From contig JBDOIG010000111.1 of assembly GCA_041082235.1 (NCBI GenBank), positions 1 to 14,933 on the forward strand: a stretch of 14,933 nucleotides of DNA, given 5' to 3'. Source of the DNA: CALJEL01 sp041082235 (GTDB taxonomy: Bacteria; Nitrospirota; Thermodesulfovibrionia; Thermodesulfovibrionales; CALJEL01). This document shows positions 1 to 7,667 of this stretch, piece after piece. The notes below the pieces were generated by a model that saw only the letters and a program-made list of their open reading frames with translations, did no database searches and was not told the DNA's origin. Each line of letters opens with the position of its first letter. Positions within the stretch are counted from its first letter, which is position 1. The position numbers and the translations under genes are program-made.

Positions 1-386
1 GCAAGCTGGATTCTCATGGTCGCCCTTTCAAGGGCTGCTGTAGCACGAGCCACATCTACAGCCTCCATCTTCTTAAGTCTCTCCTCTGCACGCTCCTTTG
101 CCTTTATTGCCCTTTCAAGGTCTATGTCTTCTGCACGCTCTGCGCTGTCTGCAGTGATAATAACCTTGTCATGAGTGACCTCAGCATAGCCACTGTTTAT
201 GAAGACATAATTTGTCTGGCCATCCTTTTTGTATGCAAGAATACCGATCTTCAAGGTTGTGAAAAATGGCATGTGCCCTGGAAGGACTCCGAATTCTCCC
301 TCTGAGCCAGGTGCTGTTACCTCATCAACTTCATCTGAAAGCACCTGGCCATAAGGTGTGACTATGACAAGGCTGAGTTTTTCCAT
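1..386 (-). CDS. atpC: ATP synthase F1 epsilon subunit, 3' end cut off by window edge
   Basis: Epsilon is part of the F1 central stalk; it couples rotation to catalysis and can inhibit ATP hydrolysis. Translating the minus strand from the ATG at 386 gives 128 codons with no stop before the edge. They begin MEKLSLVIVTPYG and contain the beta-sandwich signature around residues 25-40 (APGSEGEFGVLPGHMP). A charged helical C-terminal part rich in Glu, Arg and Lys follows. The family is usually about 130-140 residues, so only a few codons are missing. The start overlaps the atpD stop by one base (TAATG), which implies translational coupling. It is the last visible gene of the atp operon. The call is secure from sequence and context. 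Confidence 0.95.
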   Translation of the reverse strand, partial: MEKLSLVIVTPYGQVLSDEVDEVTAPGSEGEFGVLPGHMPFFTTLKIGILAYKKDGQTNYVFINSGYAEVTHDKVIITADSAERAEDIDLERAIKAKERAEERLKKMEAVDVARATAALERATMRIQL

Positions 387-1807
387 TAAACCTCTCTCCT
401 CCAGCCAAGTTTCTTTGCCTTTTCTTCAACCTCTTCAATTGGTCCAACCATGTAGAATGCCTGCTCAGGATAGTCATCGTATTTTCCATCAAGTATTGCC
501 TTGAATCCTTTGATGGTATCCTCTCTTTTTACATATTTGCCAGGTGTACCTGTAAAGGTCTCTGCCACATGGAAGGGCTGGCTCAGGAATCTCTGGAGTT
601 TTCTTGCCCTTGCGACAACGAGTTTATCATCCTCTGAGAGTTCCTCCATTCCAAGTATCGCAATGATGTCCTGAAGTTCTTTGTATCTCTGAAGCACTGC
701 CTGAACACCACGGGCAACCTTGTAATGCTCCTCTCCAAGAATTCTTGGGTCAAGTGCCCTTGATGTTGAATCAAGGGGATCAACAGCAGGGTATATTCCA
801 AGCTCTGCAATCTGTCTTGAAAGGACAACTGTTCCATCAAGGTGTGTAAATGCTGTGGCAACTGCAGGGTCTGTAAGGTCATCAGCAGGGACATATATTG
901 CCTGCATAGATGTAATAGAACCCTTATTGGTTGTGGTGATCCTCTCCTGCAGTATTCCCATCTCAACCGCAAGTGTTGGCTGGTAACCAACTGCAGAGGG
1001 CATCCTTCCAAGAAGTGCTGAGACCTCTGAACCAGCAAGTGTGTATCTGAATATGTTATCTATAAAGATAAGGACATCCTGTCCCTGGTCTCTGAAGTAT
1101 TCTGCTACTGTTAGACCTGTAAGACCTACCCTTGCCCTAACACCAGGGGTCTCATTCATCTGGCCATAGACAAGGGCAACATTTGGAAGAACTCCTGAGT
1201 GCTTCATCTCAAGATAGAGGTCATTACCTTCACGCGTTCTTTCACCAACACCTGCAAAGACCGAGACTCCTCCATGCTTCATGGCAACATTGTGAATCAT
1301 CTCCATTATGATAACTGTCTTTCCAACACCGGCACCTCCAAACATCCCCATCTTACCACCCTTAACAAAGGGGACAAGGAGGTCAAACACCTTAACACCT
1401 GTCTCAAAGACCTCTGTCTTTGCTACCTGCTCTACATACTCAGGTGCTGGCTTATGGATTGGCCAGCGCTCCTTCGCCTGTACAGGGCCTGCCTCATCCA
1501 CAGCCTCACCAAGGACATTAATTATCCTTCCCAGGACCTCTTTGCCAACAGGTACTGTAATGGGAGCACCTGTATCTACAACCTTCATTCCACGAACAAG
1601 TCCATCAGTTGAACCCATGGCAAGGGCACGAACTTTATTCTCTCCGATATGGGCTACTGTCTCAAGGGTGAGGTCTATTGGAGGGATACCCCTTGCAGGG
1701 TCTCCTGGCTCCTGTATCTTCAAGGCGTTAAGTATCTCCGGCAGTTTTTGCTCAAATTCACAATCCACCACAACACCTATAACCTGAGAAATCCTTCCTG
1801 TATTCAT
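386..1807 (-). CDS. atpD: ATP synthase F1 beta subunit (catalytic)
   Basis: Catalytic subunit of the F1 hexamer, which makes ATP from ADP and phosphate. The 473 residues match the usual length. Visible motifs are the Walker A loop GGAGVGKT at about 157-164, the catalytic Glu in GERTREGNDLY at about 189, and a DELSEED-like loop (MEELSEDDK) near residue 390. The ATG at 1807 is preceded by a strong AGGAGG at 1815-1820 with 7 nt spacing, which fixes the start. The gap to atpG is 37 bp and the 3' end touches atpC. Nothing is unusual in the protein. Confidence 0.98.
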   Translation of the reverse strand: MNTGRISQVIGVVVDCEFEQKLPEILNALKIQEPGDPARGIPPIDLTLETVAHIGENKVRALAMGSTDGLVRGMKVVDTGAPITVPVGKEVLGRIINVLGEAVDEAGPVQAKERWPIHKPAPEYVEQVAKTEVFETGVKVFDLLVPFVKGGKMGMFGGAGVGKTVIIMEMIHNVAMKHGGVSVFAGVGERTREGNDLYLEMKHSGVLPNVALVYGQMNETPGVRARVGLTGLTVAEYFRDQGQDVLIFIDNIFRYTLAGSEVSALLGRMPSAVGYQPTLAVEMGILQERITTTNKGSITSMQAIYVPADDLTDPAVATAFTHLDGTVVLSRQIAELGIYPAVDPLDSTSRALDPRILGEEHYKVARGVQAVLQRYKELQDIIAILGMEELSEDDKLVVARARKLQRFLSQPFHVAETFTGTPGKYVKREDTIKGFKAILDGKYDDYPEQAFYMVGPIEEVEEKAKKLGWRREV

Positions 1808-1844
1808 AAAAAAACCTCCTTTATAAAAGATTCAAAGTTTAAAA

Positions 1845-2774
1845 TTATCCCGCTGATTTTCTCAGTGCCTCAACACCACCAACTATGTCCATGAGTTCCT
1901 TTGTAATACCTTCCTGCCTTACCTTGTTGGCTATGAGTGTAACCCTCTGGACAAGGTCTTCGCAGTTCTTTGTAGCATTCTCCATTGCTGTCATCCTCGC
2001 TGCCTCTTCTGCAGCAGAGCTCTCAAGCAATGCCCTGAATATCTGTATCTCCACATATCTTGGAAGCAATCTCTCAAATACTGCCTCAACTGATGGCTCA
2101 TATATAAACGAACCTGCAAGCTGAGAAACTCCCTTTTCTTCTTCCCTCTGGGTAACCACTCTTTCAGTTACCTCAGGACAGGCCTCTTCTTCAAGGCTTT
2201 CAAGGGGAAGAACCCTGAAGCATACAAGCCTCTGGGATATAAGGGATTTGAATTCATTAAATACTATCCTTACCTCATCAAAGCTTTCATTTATATAGGC
2301 ATCTATGAGGTCTTTTGCTATGTCCTTTGCACTCTCATAGGAGACCTTTCCTGAAAGCCCTACCCAGCTTGCACGGGGCTTGAGTCCCCGTCTGTTAAAA
2401 TAATCAAAGGCCTTTTTACCAACTGTGCTTATGCTCACCTCAAAGCCCTGTCTTTTGAGTTCTGAGACCTGCCTTGAGGCAAACCTCAATATATTTGCAT
2501 TGAAGGCACCGCAGAGACCTTTGTCTGAAGTGATAACAAGGAGCTCAATGGTCTTTCTTGGTCTTACAACAAGTATGGGATGAATATCCCTTTCAACGGC
2601 CATTGAAAGGTCTGCAATTATCTCTCTGACCCTCTTTGCATAGGGTCTGAAATTGAGCATCCTGTCCTGCACCTTGCGGAGCTTGGCTGCAGCAACCATC
2701 TTCATCGCCTTTGTTATCTTCTGCGTGTTTCTGATTGCCTTTATTCTCTTCCTAAGGTCCCTGAGCGTTGCCAT
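1845..2774 (-). CDS. atpG: ATP synthase F1 gamma subunit (rotor stalk)
   Basis: Gamma is the rotating coiled-coil shaft inside the alpha3beta3 ring. The N-terminal helix (MATLRDLRKRIKAIRNTQKI) and the C-terminal helix (NATKNCEDLVQRVTLIANK, then ITKELMDIVGGVEAL) are the two conserved ends of the family. At 309 residues it is slightly longer than the common 285-295. The extra length appears to lie in the middle domain around residues 195-225, which is Glu-rich. The start ATG lies 9 bp after atpA, behind a GAGGT Shine-Dalgarno. Position between atpA and atpD is canonical. Confidence 0.97.
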   Translation of the reverse strand: MATLRDLRKRIKAIRNTQKITKAMKMVAAAKLRKVQDRMLNFRPYAKRVREIIADLSMAVERDIHPILVVRPRKTIELLVITSDKGLCGAFNANILRFASRQVSELKRQGFEVSISTVGKKAFDYFNRRGLKPRASWVGLSGKVSYESAKDIAKDLIDAYINESFDEVRIVFNEFKSLISQRLVCFRVLPLESLEEEACPEVTERVVTQREEEKGVSQLAGSFIYEPSVEAVFERLLPRYVEIQIFRALLESSAAEEAARMTAMENATKNCEDLVQRVTLIANKVRQEGITKELMDIVGGVEALRKSAG

Positions 2775-2783
2775 CTCTTACCT

Positions 2784-4301
2784 CTATGCCCTGAAGCTCT
2801 TTTTGAATGTTGTTATTGCATCAACAATCTTCTGCTTGAGGTCATCTGTGAGTTCTTTCTTCTCCTTTATCTCTTTTCTGAGGTCAGGTCTTTCTGCCTT
2901 TATGAATCTAAGGAATCCTTCTTCAAAGGCCTTGACCTGTTCCACTGGTATATCATCAAGATAGCCCTGAGTGCCAGCAAATATAACAAGTATCTGGTCC
3001 TCCACAGGCATTGGCTGGTACTGGTCCTGTTTGAGGAGTTCAACCATCCTCTTACCACGCTCTATCTGCAGGAGTGTTGCCTTGTCAAGGTCTGAGGCAA
3101 ATTGTGCAAAGGCTGCCAGTTCTCTATACTGGGCAAGGTCAAGTCTCAACATTCCAGCAACCTGTTTCATTGCCTTTATCTGTGCTGCACCACCAACACG
3201 GCTGACTGAAAGCCCCACATTAACAGCAGGCCTTATGCCAGCATAGAAGAGCTCTGGCTCAAGGTATATCTGGCCATCTGTAATGGATATGACATTTGTT
3301 GGAATATATCCGGAGACATCACCTGCCTGAGTCTCAATAACAGGAAGTGCTGTAAGGGAGCCTCCACCGTACTTTTCAGAAAGTTTTGCTGCCCTCTCAA
3401 GTAGCCTTGAATGCAGATAGAAGACATCACCAGGATAAGCCTCTCTTCCGGGTGGACGCCTCAGCAGCAGTGAGAGCTGTCTGTAGGCAGCAGCCTGCTT
3501 GCTCAGGTCATCATAGCACACAAGGGCATGCCTTCCACTATCACGGAAGTATTCGCCCATTGCACATCCAGCATAGGGAGCAAGATACTGCATTGGTGCA
3601 GGATCAGAGGCTGTTGCAACAACCACTATGGTGTGGTCCATTGCTCCATATTCCTCAAGGGTCTTCACTGTCCTTACAACCGCAGACCTTCTCTGACCAA
3701 CTGCCACATATATGCAAATAACATCTCCACCCTTCTGATTGATAATTGTATCTATGAGTATGGCTGTCTTTCCTGTCTGCCTGTCACCGATTATTAATTC
3801 CCTCTGACCCCTTCCTATAGGGATCATTGCATCTATTGCCTTTATGCCTGTCTGGAGTGGCTCTTTAACTGGCTGTCTTCTGATGATGCCTGGTGCTACC
3901 ACATCAACGAGCCTTGATTCTGTTGCCTTTATTGGACCCTTTCCATCAATGGGCCTTCCAAGGGCATCCACAACCCTTCCAATGAGCGCCTCTCCAACAG
4001 GGACTGACATGATCTTTCCTGTCCTTTTAACCACATCACCTTCTTTTATTAATTTGTCATCACCAAATAGAACAGCACCAACAGCATCCTCTTCAAGGTT
4101 CAGGACCATGCCTATAACATCATTTGGAAATTCAAGGAGCTCAGACATCATGGCATTTTCAAGACCATAGATCCTTGCAACTCCATCACCCACATAGGTG
4201 ACCACTCCTACCTCACTTACATCAATCCTTTTTTCAAAGCCTGCAATCTGTTTTTTCAGATATTCACTGATCTCTTCTGTCCTTATTTCTTTGACTTCCA
4301 T
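2784..4301 (-). CDS. atpA: ATP synthase F1 alpha subunit
   Basis: Alpha carries the non-catalytic nucleotide sites that alternate with beta in F1. The 505-residue protein has the Walker A loop GDRQTGKT at 172-179, preceded by the typical GIKAIDAMIPIGRGQREL. The N-terminal segment (EEISEYLKKQI) is the expected delta/b contact helix. The ATG at 4301 lies 4 bp after the atpH stop, and the AGGGGTGAT just upstream serves as ribosome site. Length and motifs are normal. Confidence 0.98.
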   Translation of the reverse strand: MEVKEIRTEEISEYLKKQIAGFEKRIDVSEVGVVTYVGDGVARIYGLENAMMSELLEFPNDVIGMVLNLEEDAVGAVLFGDDKLIKEGDVVKRTGKIMSVPVGEALIGRVVDALGRPIDGKGPIKATESRLVDVVAPGIIRRQPVKEPLQTGIKAIDAMIPIGRGQRELIIGDRQTGKTAILIDTIINQKGGDVICIYVAVGQRRSAVVRTVKTLEEYGAMDHTIVVVATASDPAPMQYLAPYAGCAMGEYFRDSGRHALVCYDDLSKQAAAYRQLSLLLRRPPGREAYPGDVFYLHSRLLERAAKLSEKYGGGSLTALPVIETQAGDVSGYIPTNVISITDGQIYLEPELFYAGIRPAVNVGLSVSRVGGAAQIKAMKQVAGMLRLDLAQYRELAAFAQFASDLDKATLLQIERGKRMVELLKQDQYQPMPVEDQILVIFAGTQGYLDDIPVEQVKAFEEGFLRFIKAERPDLRKEIKEKKELTDDLKQKIVDAITTFKKSFRA

Positions 4302-4305
4302 ATCA

Positions 4306-4845
4306 TCACCCCTTTATAATTTCATTCTTTAAAAGATTTAATTGACCCCTTAAGCTCAGGTCATAGACTGTATTGTCAAACCTCACCACTATCCCGCCGA
4401 GGAGTCCAGGATCAACTGTCAGCTCCACTGTAATCTCTCGCTGGGTTACTTTTCTCAGGGCATTGGCGATTCTCTCCACCATTCCTCCATCCACAGGGAT
4501 AGGACTGACAATGGTTGCCCTGAGAAGTCTCCTTCTTTCTGCATAGAATTTATTTAGAAATCTTACAAATACTGAAAGTGCTGTAAAAGCTCCTTCAGCA
4601 ATAAGACCTTCAAGGACATTCCTCGTCTTCTCATTTAGACCAAGCCTCTCTGAAATATATCCCAGAAATCCCTTTTTCTCCTGTTCATTAAAGAGGGGAT
4701 TGATAAAGAATCCCTTGAGTTTTTTGTCCTTTTCAATCAATGTTGAGAGTTTTTCAAGCCGGGATATTTCCTGAGGAAGGTCTTCAAGAGAAAGTATGCC
4801 TGAAAGGGCCTTTGCGTATCTCTTTGCAATCCTTTCACCCCTCAT
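4306..4845 (-). CDS. atpH: ATP synthase F1 delta subunit (OSCP-type)
   Basis: Delta ties the peripheral stalk to the top of F1. The 179-residue protein starts with a helical domain (IAKRYAKALSGIL) typical of AtpH/OSCP and ends with the conserved beta region containing VDPGLLGGIVVRFDNTVYD and the LRGQL near the C-terminus. Its ATG overlaps the atpF stop as ATGA at 4842-4845, so the two are translationally coupled. Family, length and position all agree. Confidence 0.96.
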   Translation of the reverse strand: MRGERIAKRYAKALSGILSLEDLPQEISRLEKLSTLIEKDKKLKGFFINPLFNEQEKKGFLGYISERLGLNEKTRNVLEGLIAEGAFTALSVFVRFLNKFYAERRRLLRATIVSPIPVDGGMVERIANALRKVTQREITVELTVDPGLLGGIVVRFDNTVYDLSLRGQLNLLKNEIIKG

Positions 4846-5456
4846 CTCTTACTCCCTTCTATCCTTTTTATAGAATCCTCAAGGAGTCTCCTTTTCTGCT
4901 CCTCTGTGAGTCCCTGAAGTTTTTTCTCTGCAAGTTCAATGGCTAAGAGTGCTGCCTCTTCCTTAAGCCTTTCAATTGCCTTTTTCTTCTCAAGATCTAT
5001 GCCTGAGGTTGCCTCCTCAAGGATTCTTTTACTCATCCTTTTACCTTCTTCAATAATATTATCCCTCTCAATCTCTCCTGCCTTTCTGGCTGTGCTGAGA
5101 ACCCTCTCTATCTCCGCATCCTTTTGAGCAAATCTATCCTCAACTTCCTTTAATGCCTTTTCTGCAAGCTCCCTTGCCTGCCTTGCCTCATCAAGGGCCT
5201 TCTGTATTGCCTCTGACCTTTGCCTTAAAAAGTTTCTGAAGGGCTTTCCGGCAAATATTACCAGTATGGCAACAAGGACAAGAAAATTAATTATCCTCCA
5301 GAACCAGTCTGAAAAGGTAGCATGATGCTCAGCCTCTTCTGCCCCAGCTGCAATACCAGTAATCACAAAAAGGAAAAATAAACCCAGAAGGAATATACCC
5401 CAATCTGAAGTCCTGTGGTTTCTGATATCTGAGTTCTGACTTCTGTCTTCTAACAT
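4842..5456 (-). CDS. atpF: ATP synthase Fo b subunit with unusual repeat-encoded N-terminus
   Basis: The b subunit forms the membrane-anchored peripheral stalk. Of 204 residues, about 1-19 are hydrophilic and net acidic (MLEDRSQNSDIRNHRTSDW). Residues 20-39 form a hydrophobic signal-like segment ending AAGAEE, then an EHH stretch, then a second membrane segment at about 50-68, and the rest is a long charged coiled coil. The first 19 codons lie on a degenerate 7-bp tandem repeat at 5404-5448. No other in-frame ATG comes before the membrane segments. A GGAGGAAGG ends directly at the ATG, so the extended start is well supported. Related anaerobes have AtpF with an N-terminal signal-like segment, so the extra hydrophilic tip is the oddity. 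Confidence 0.93.
   Translation of the reverse strand: MLEDRSQNSDIRNHRTSDWGIFLLGLFFLFVITGIAAGAEEAEHHATFSDWFWRIINFLVLVAILVIFAGKPFRNFLRQRSEAIQKALDEARQARELAEKALKEVEDRFAQKDAEIERVLSTARKAGEIERDNIIEEGKRMSKRILEEATSGIDLEKKKAIERLKEEAALLAIELAEKKLQGLTEEQKRRLLEDSIKRIEGSKR
5404..5448. repeat. Degenerate 7-bp tandem repeat inside the 5' end of atpF
   Basis: Plus-strand units TCTGATA (5421-5427), TCTGAGT (5428-5434), TCTGACT (5435-5441) and TCTGTCT (5442-5448) follow each other without gaps. Another unit, TCTGAAG, lies at 5404-5410. Short heptad arrays of this kind are, from memory, usually intergenic in some anaerobes. Here the array is translated and gives the RSQNSDIRN-like peptide at the start of AtpF. 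Confidence 0.75.
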
Positions 5457-5467
5457 CCTTCCTCCAT

Positions 5468-5887
5468 TTAGACCCCTACAAGTTTATTTACAATCTCTTC
5501 TGAAATCTTTTCTATCTCTTCTCTTAATGCCTTTCGTGCCTGGTCGGTTGCAGAAGCAATTTCCTGCCTTGCCTTCATAAGTACCTCCTGAGCCTCCTTT
5601 TCAGCCTCCCTCAGAATCTCGGTCTGCTTGTCCTTTCCTTCCTGGGTATATCTGTCAATTATCTCCTTTGCCTTTCTGTTTGCCTCAAGGAGTTCCCTGT
5701 TAAGCTGGTTCATGAGGTCTTCTTTTCTGGCTGTGAGTTCCTTTGCCTTTTTAAGAGAGCCATCAATGCCTTCTTTTCTCTCTTCAAAAAGTCTTGTTAG
5801 CGGTTTAAAAAGGATTATATTGAGAATAAAAATGAGAAAAAGGAAGTTTGCAAGGAGGACAAAGAACCATTTGTTAAACTCAAGCAT
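5468..5887 (-). CDS. atpF': ATP synthase Fo b' subunit (second stator subunit)
   Basis: This is a 139-residue b-type subunit with one N-terminal membrane segment (residues 7-28, FFVLLANFLFLIFILNIILF). The conserved KPLTRLFEERK boundary follows, and then a highly charged coiled coil to the C-terminus. It lies directly upstream of the longer b subunit (11 bp gap), so the pair probably forms a b/b' heterodimeric stalk. It is the first gene of the operon, and GAGGTGAGGG lies directly before the ATG. The gene symbol follows the common atpX/atpF' convention. The a (atpB) and c (atpE) genes are not present upstream. Confidence 0.92.
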   Translation of the reverse strand: MLEFNKWFFVLLANFLFLIFILNIILFKPLTRLFEERKEGIDGSLKKAKELTARKEDLMNQLNRELLEANRKAKEIIDRYTQEGKDKQTEILREAEKEAQEVLMKARQEIASATDQARKALREEIEKISEEIVNKLVGV

Positions 5888-5928
5888 CCCTCACCTCTTT
5901 TGAGTTGGTCAATATAAAATAGTGCAAA

Positions 5929-5957
5929 AGGTTATCATACATGTAGATATTTGTCAA
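5929..5957 (-). promoter_or_regulatory. Candidate promoter of the atp operon
   Basis: On the minus strand TTGACA (5957-5952) is a perfect -35 box. A 17-bp spacer leads to TAACCT (5934-5929), a weak -10. TATGAT at 5939-5934 is a better -10 sequence but leaves only 12 bp. The leader to the atpF' ATG would be about 35-40 nt. The perfect -35 and the location in the divergent gap are the support; the exact -10 is uncertain. Confidence 0.4.
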
Positions 5958-6005
5958 GACTCTGGCTATTAATTTTTTGAATTAGATTATAAGGATTTCT
6001 ATTCC

Positions 6006-6035
6006 TTGCCATTCTTTTTATTCTTTATTTATACT
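6006..6035 (+). promoter_or_regulatory. Promoter of bioW, placed for a leaderless transcript
   Basis: TTGCCA (6006-6011, 5 of 6 to consensus), an 18-bp spacer, then TATACT (6030-6035, 5 of 6). Only 7 nt separate the -10 box from the bioW ATG at 6043, so transcription would begin at or within a base or two of the A of the start codon. There is no Shine-Dalgarno-like sequence in the T-rich stretch before the ATG. Confidence 0.55.
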
Positions 6036-6042
6036 TTTCATT

Positions 6043-6777
6043 ATGTGGAGTATCAGGATGAGGGCCTCTTCCGGCAGGGTCCATGTATCAGGAGCAGAGA
6101 CCCTATCAAAAGAGGAAAATCTGATTACTGTGGCAAGTTCCTTTATCCTGAGGGCATTATGTCACAAAAAAGGTGTCCCTACAGAGATTGTACTTACTAT
6201 TGAAAAACTTAAAGAAAGCCCTTCCTCTGTTGTCCTACTTCCTGTAAAGACCCTTGATTGCCCTTCTACCGGGAAGGCAAAAATAATAATAAAAGAACTT
6301 TTAAAGAAAGAGGGTGTGAGTGACACTTCAATTAAAAAAGCCCTTTCAATTGTCTATTCATCCACGACCATGAGGGGAGCAAGTCTTGTAGATATAAAGA
6401 CAGGTAGAAGACTTGAGCCTGATAAATCAAGAGGAGTAAGGGTTTCAAGACTGGGTATTGAGGAGGCCTCAGAGGAAAGGCTTTCAGAGATACTTGAAAA
6501 ACTCGGGATAAACACCACGAGGGTAAAGGAGGCCCTCATACTTGCCTCCAAGGTGGTATCCTGCCCTGGCATTGTTGCTGAACTCTGTATCTCTGATGAC
6601 CCTGACTATACTACAGGTTATGTGGCTTCAAAGGGACTTGGCTATCAGAGGATACCGAATATAAAAGAAAAGGGTTCAGGGGCAGGTGGTAGGGTATTCT
6701 TTGTAAAAAGTGGTAGCAATGTTAGACGAATTATAAGGTATCTTGAGAAGAAGCCTGTAATGGTTGAAGTGAGATGA
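6043..6777 (+). CDS. bioW: 6-carboxyhexanoate--CoA ligase (pimeloyl-CoA synthetase)
   Basis: BioW activates pimelate with ATP and CoA to pimeloyl-CoA, the entry substrate of biotin synthesis. The 244-residue protein matches the BioW family throughout. The N-terminus WSIRMRAS...HVSGAE corresponds to the YSVRMRAS...HISGAE type. Further blocks are CPSTGKAK, RGASLVDIKTGRRLEPDK, GVRVSRLG, KEALILASKV, AELCISDDPDYTTGYVASK and GYQRIPNIKEKG, ending with GGRVFFVKSG. Length is close to the Bacillus protein (about 259). No other biotin genes are in the window. The stop overlaps the next ATG by 4 bp (ATGA at 6774-6777). The start is the ATG at 6043, which sits immediately after a promoter and has no Shine-Dalgarno. 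Confidence 0.93.
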   Translation: MWSIRMRASSGRVHVSGAETLSKEENLITVASSFILRALCHKKGVPTEIVLTIEKLKESPSSVVLLPVKTLDCPSTGKAKIIIKELLKKEGVSDTSIKKALSIVYSSTTMRGASLVDIKTGRRLEPDKSRGVRVSRLGIEEASEERLSEILEKLGINTTRVKEALILASKVVSCPGIVAELCISDDPDYTTGYVASKGLGYQRIPNIKEKGSGAGGRVFFVKSGSNVRRIIRYLEKKPVMVEVR

Positions 6778-7667
6778 AAAAGGTATTCATCATTGCAAAC
6801 CCTGTTGCTGGAAGGTCTTCGGTAAAAAAGATTGAAAAGGCACTCTCTCTTCTTAAGACAATGGGTTATATGCCTGAATTACTATGGACAGAGGCAAAAG
6901 GAGATGGTATAAGGCTATCAAAGGAAATATTAAAGAATTACCCTCCCGAAACCCTCCATGCTATTATTGCAGCAGGTGGTGATGGGACATTTAATGAGGT
7001 TGCAAATGGCCTTACTGGCACAGACATGCCTATGTCTATCCTTCCAGTGGGAACAACAAATGTCCTTGCAAAAGAACTGGGGATTCCAGAGAATATAGAA
7101 AAGGCCCTTTCGCTTATCCAGAGAGAGCCATCAAGGATATTTCCTGCGAGGATAAAACTCGATGGTAAGGAGAGGTATTTTCTTCTTATGGCTGGAATAG
7201 GTTTTGATGGTGAGGCTGTCTATGGAGTGAATAAAAAACTCAAAAGACTCAGTGGAAAGCTTGCCTATATCATGAGCGGATTCAAGAATTTTTTATATTA
7301 TGCTCCTGTGCCCATGATGATAAAGATAGACCAGACAGAGGTTTCAGGATATAATGCTGTAATATGCAAGTCAGCCTGTTATGGTGGTTACTTTAAGATG
7401 GCGCCTGATGCAAACCTGCGAGAACCCTCATTATATGCCGTGGTCTTCACAGAAAAAAATAGGCTCTCTCTATTAAGATATGTGGCTGGAGTTATAACAG
7501 CAAGGCATACAGTCTTCAGGGATGTGAAATACACAAAGGCATCAAGTGTGATTATTGAGCCAGAAAGGCATGTCCAGATAGATGGAGATTATCTCGGAAA
7601 AGGCAGGGTTGACATAAAGGCAGGTTATGAGGGGTTAAAGATATTCGTTCCTAATAATTCTTCTTAA
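6774..7667 (+). CDS. YegS/BmrU-type lipid kinase (diacylglycerol kinase catalytic family)
   Basis: Members of this family phosphorylate diacylglycerol or related lipids with ATP at the inner membrane face. The 297-residue protein has the nucleotide-binding GGDGTFNEVANGL at 68-80 and the PVGTTNVLAKELG block at 91-103. An AGIGFDGEAV block follows near residue 160, and the C-terminal VQIDGDYLG stretch is typical of the second beta domain. The length is typical. It is translationally coupled to bioW, with no obvious pathway link. Its last 17 bp overlap the 3' end of mglA on the other strand. The exact lipid substrate cannot be read from the sequence. Confidence 0.9.
   Translation: MKKVFIIANPVAGRSSVKKIEKALSLLKTMGYMPELLWTEAKGDGIRLSKEILKNYPPETLHAIIAAGGDGTFNEVANGLTGTDMPMSILPVGTTNVLAKELGIPENIEKALSLIQREPSRIFPARIKLDGKERYFLLMAGIGFDGEAVYGVNKKLKRLSGKLAYIMSGFKNFLYYAPVPMMIKIDQTEVSGYNAVICKSACYGGYFKMAPDANLREPSLYAVVFTEKNRLSLLRYVAGVITARHTVFRDVKYTKASSVIIEPERHVQIDGDYLGKGRVDIKAGYEGLKIFVPNNSS

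Noticed and set aside
1308..1787. 159-codon plus-strand frame opposite atpD
   Set aside because: It is antisense to a highly conserved gene, has no domain and no ribosome site; it is a by-product of atpD codon use.
5934..5948. ATACATGTA palindrome in the atp/bioW divergent gap as an operator
   Set aside because: It is short and AT-rich, overlaps only the weak promoter spacer, and has no second copy in the window.
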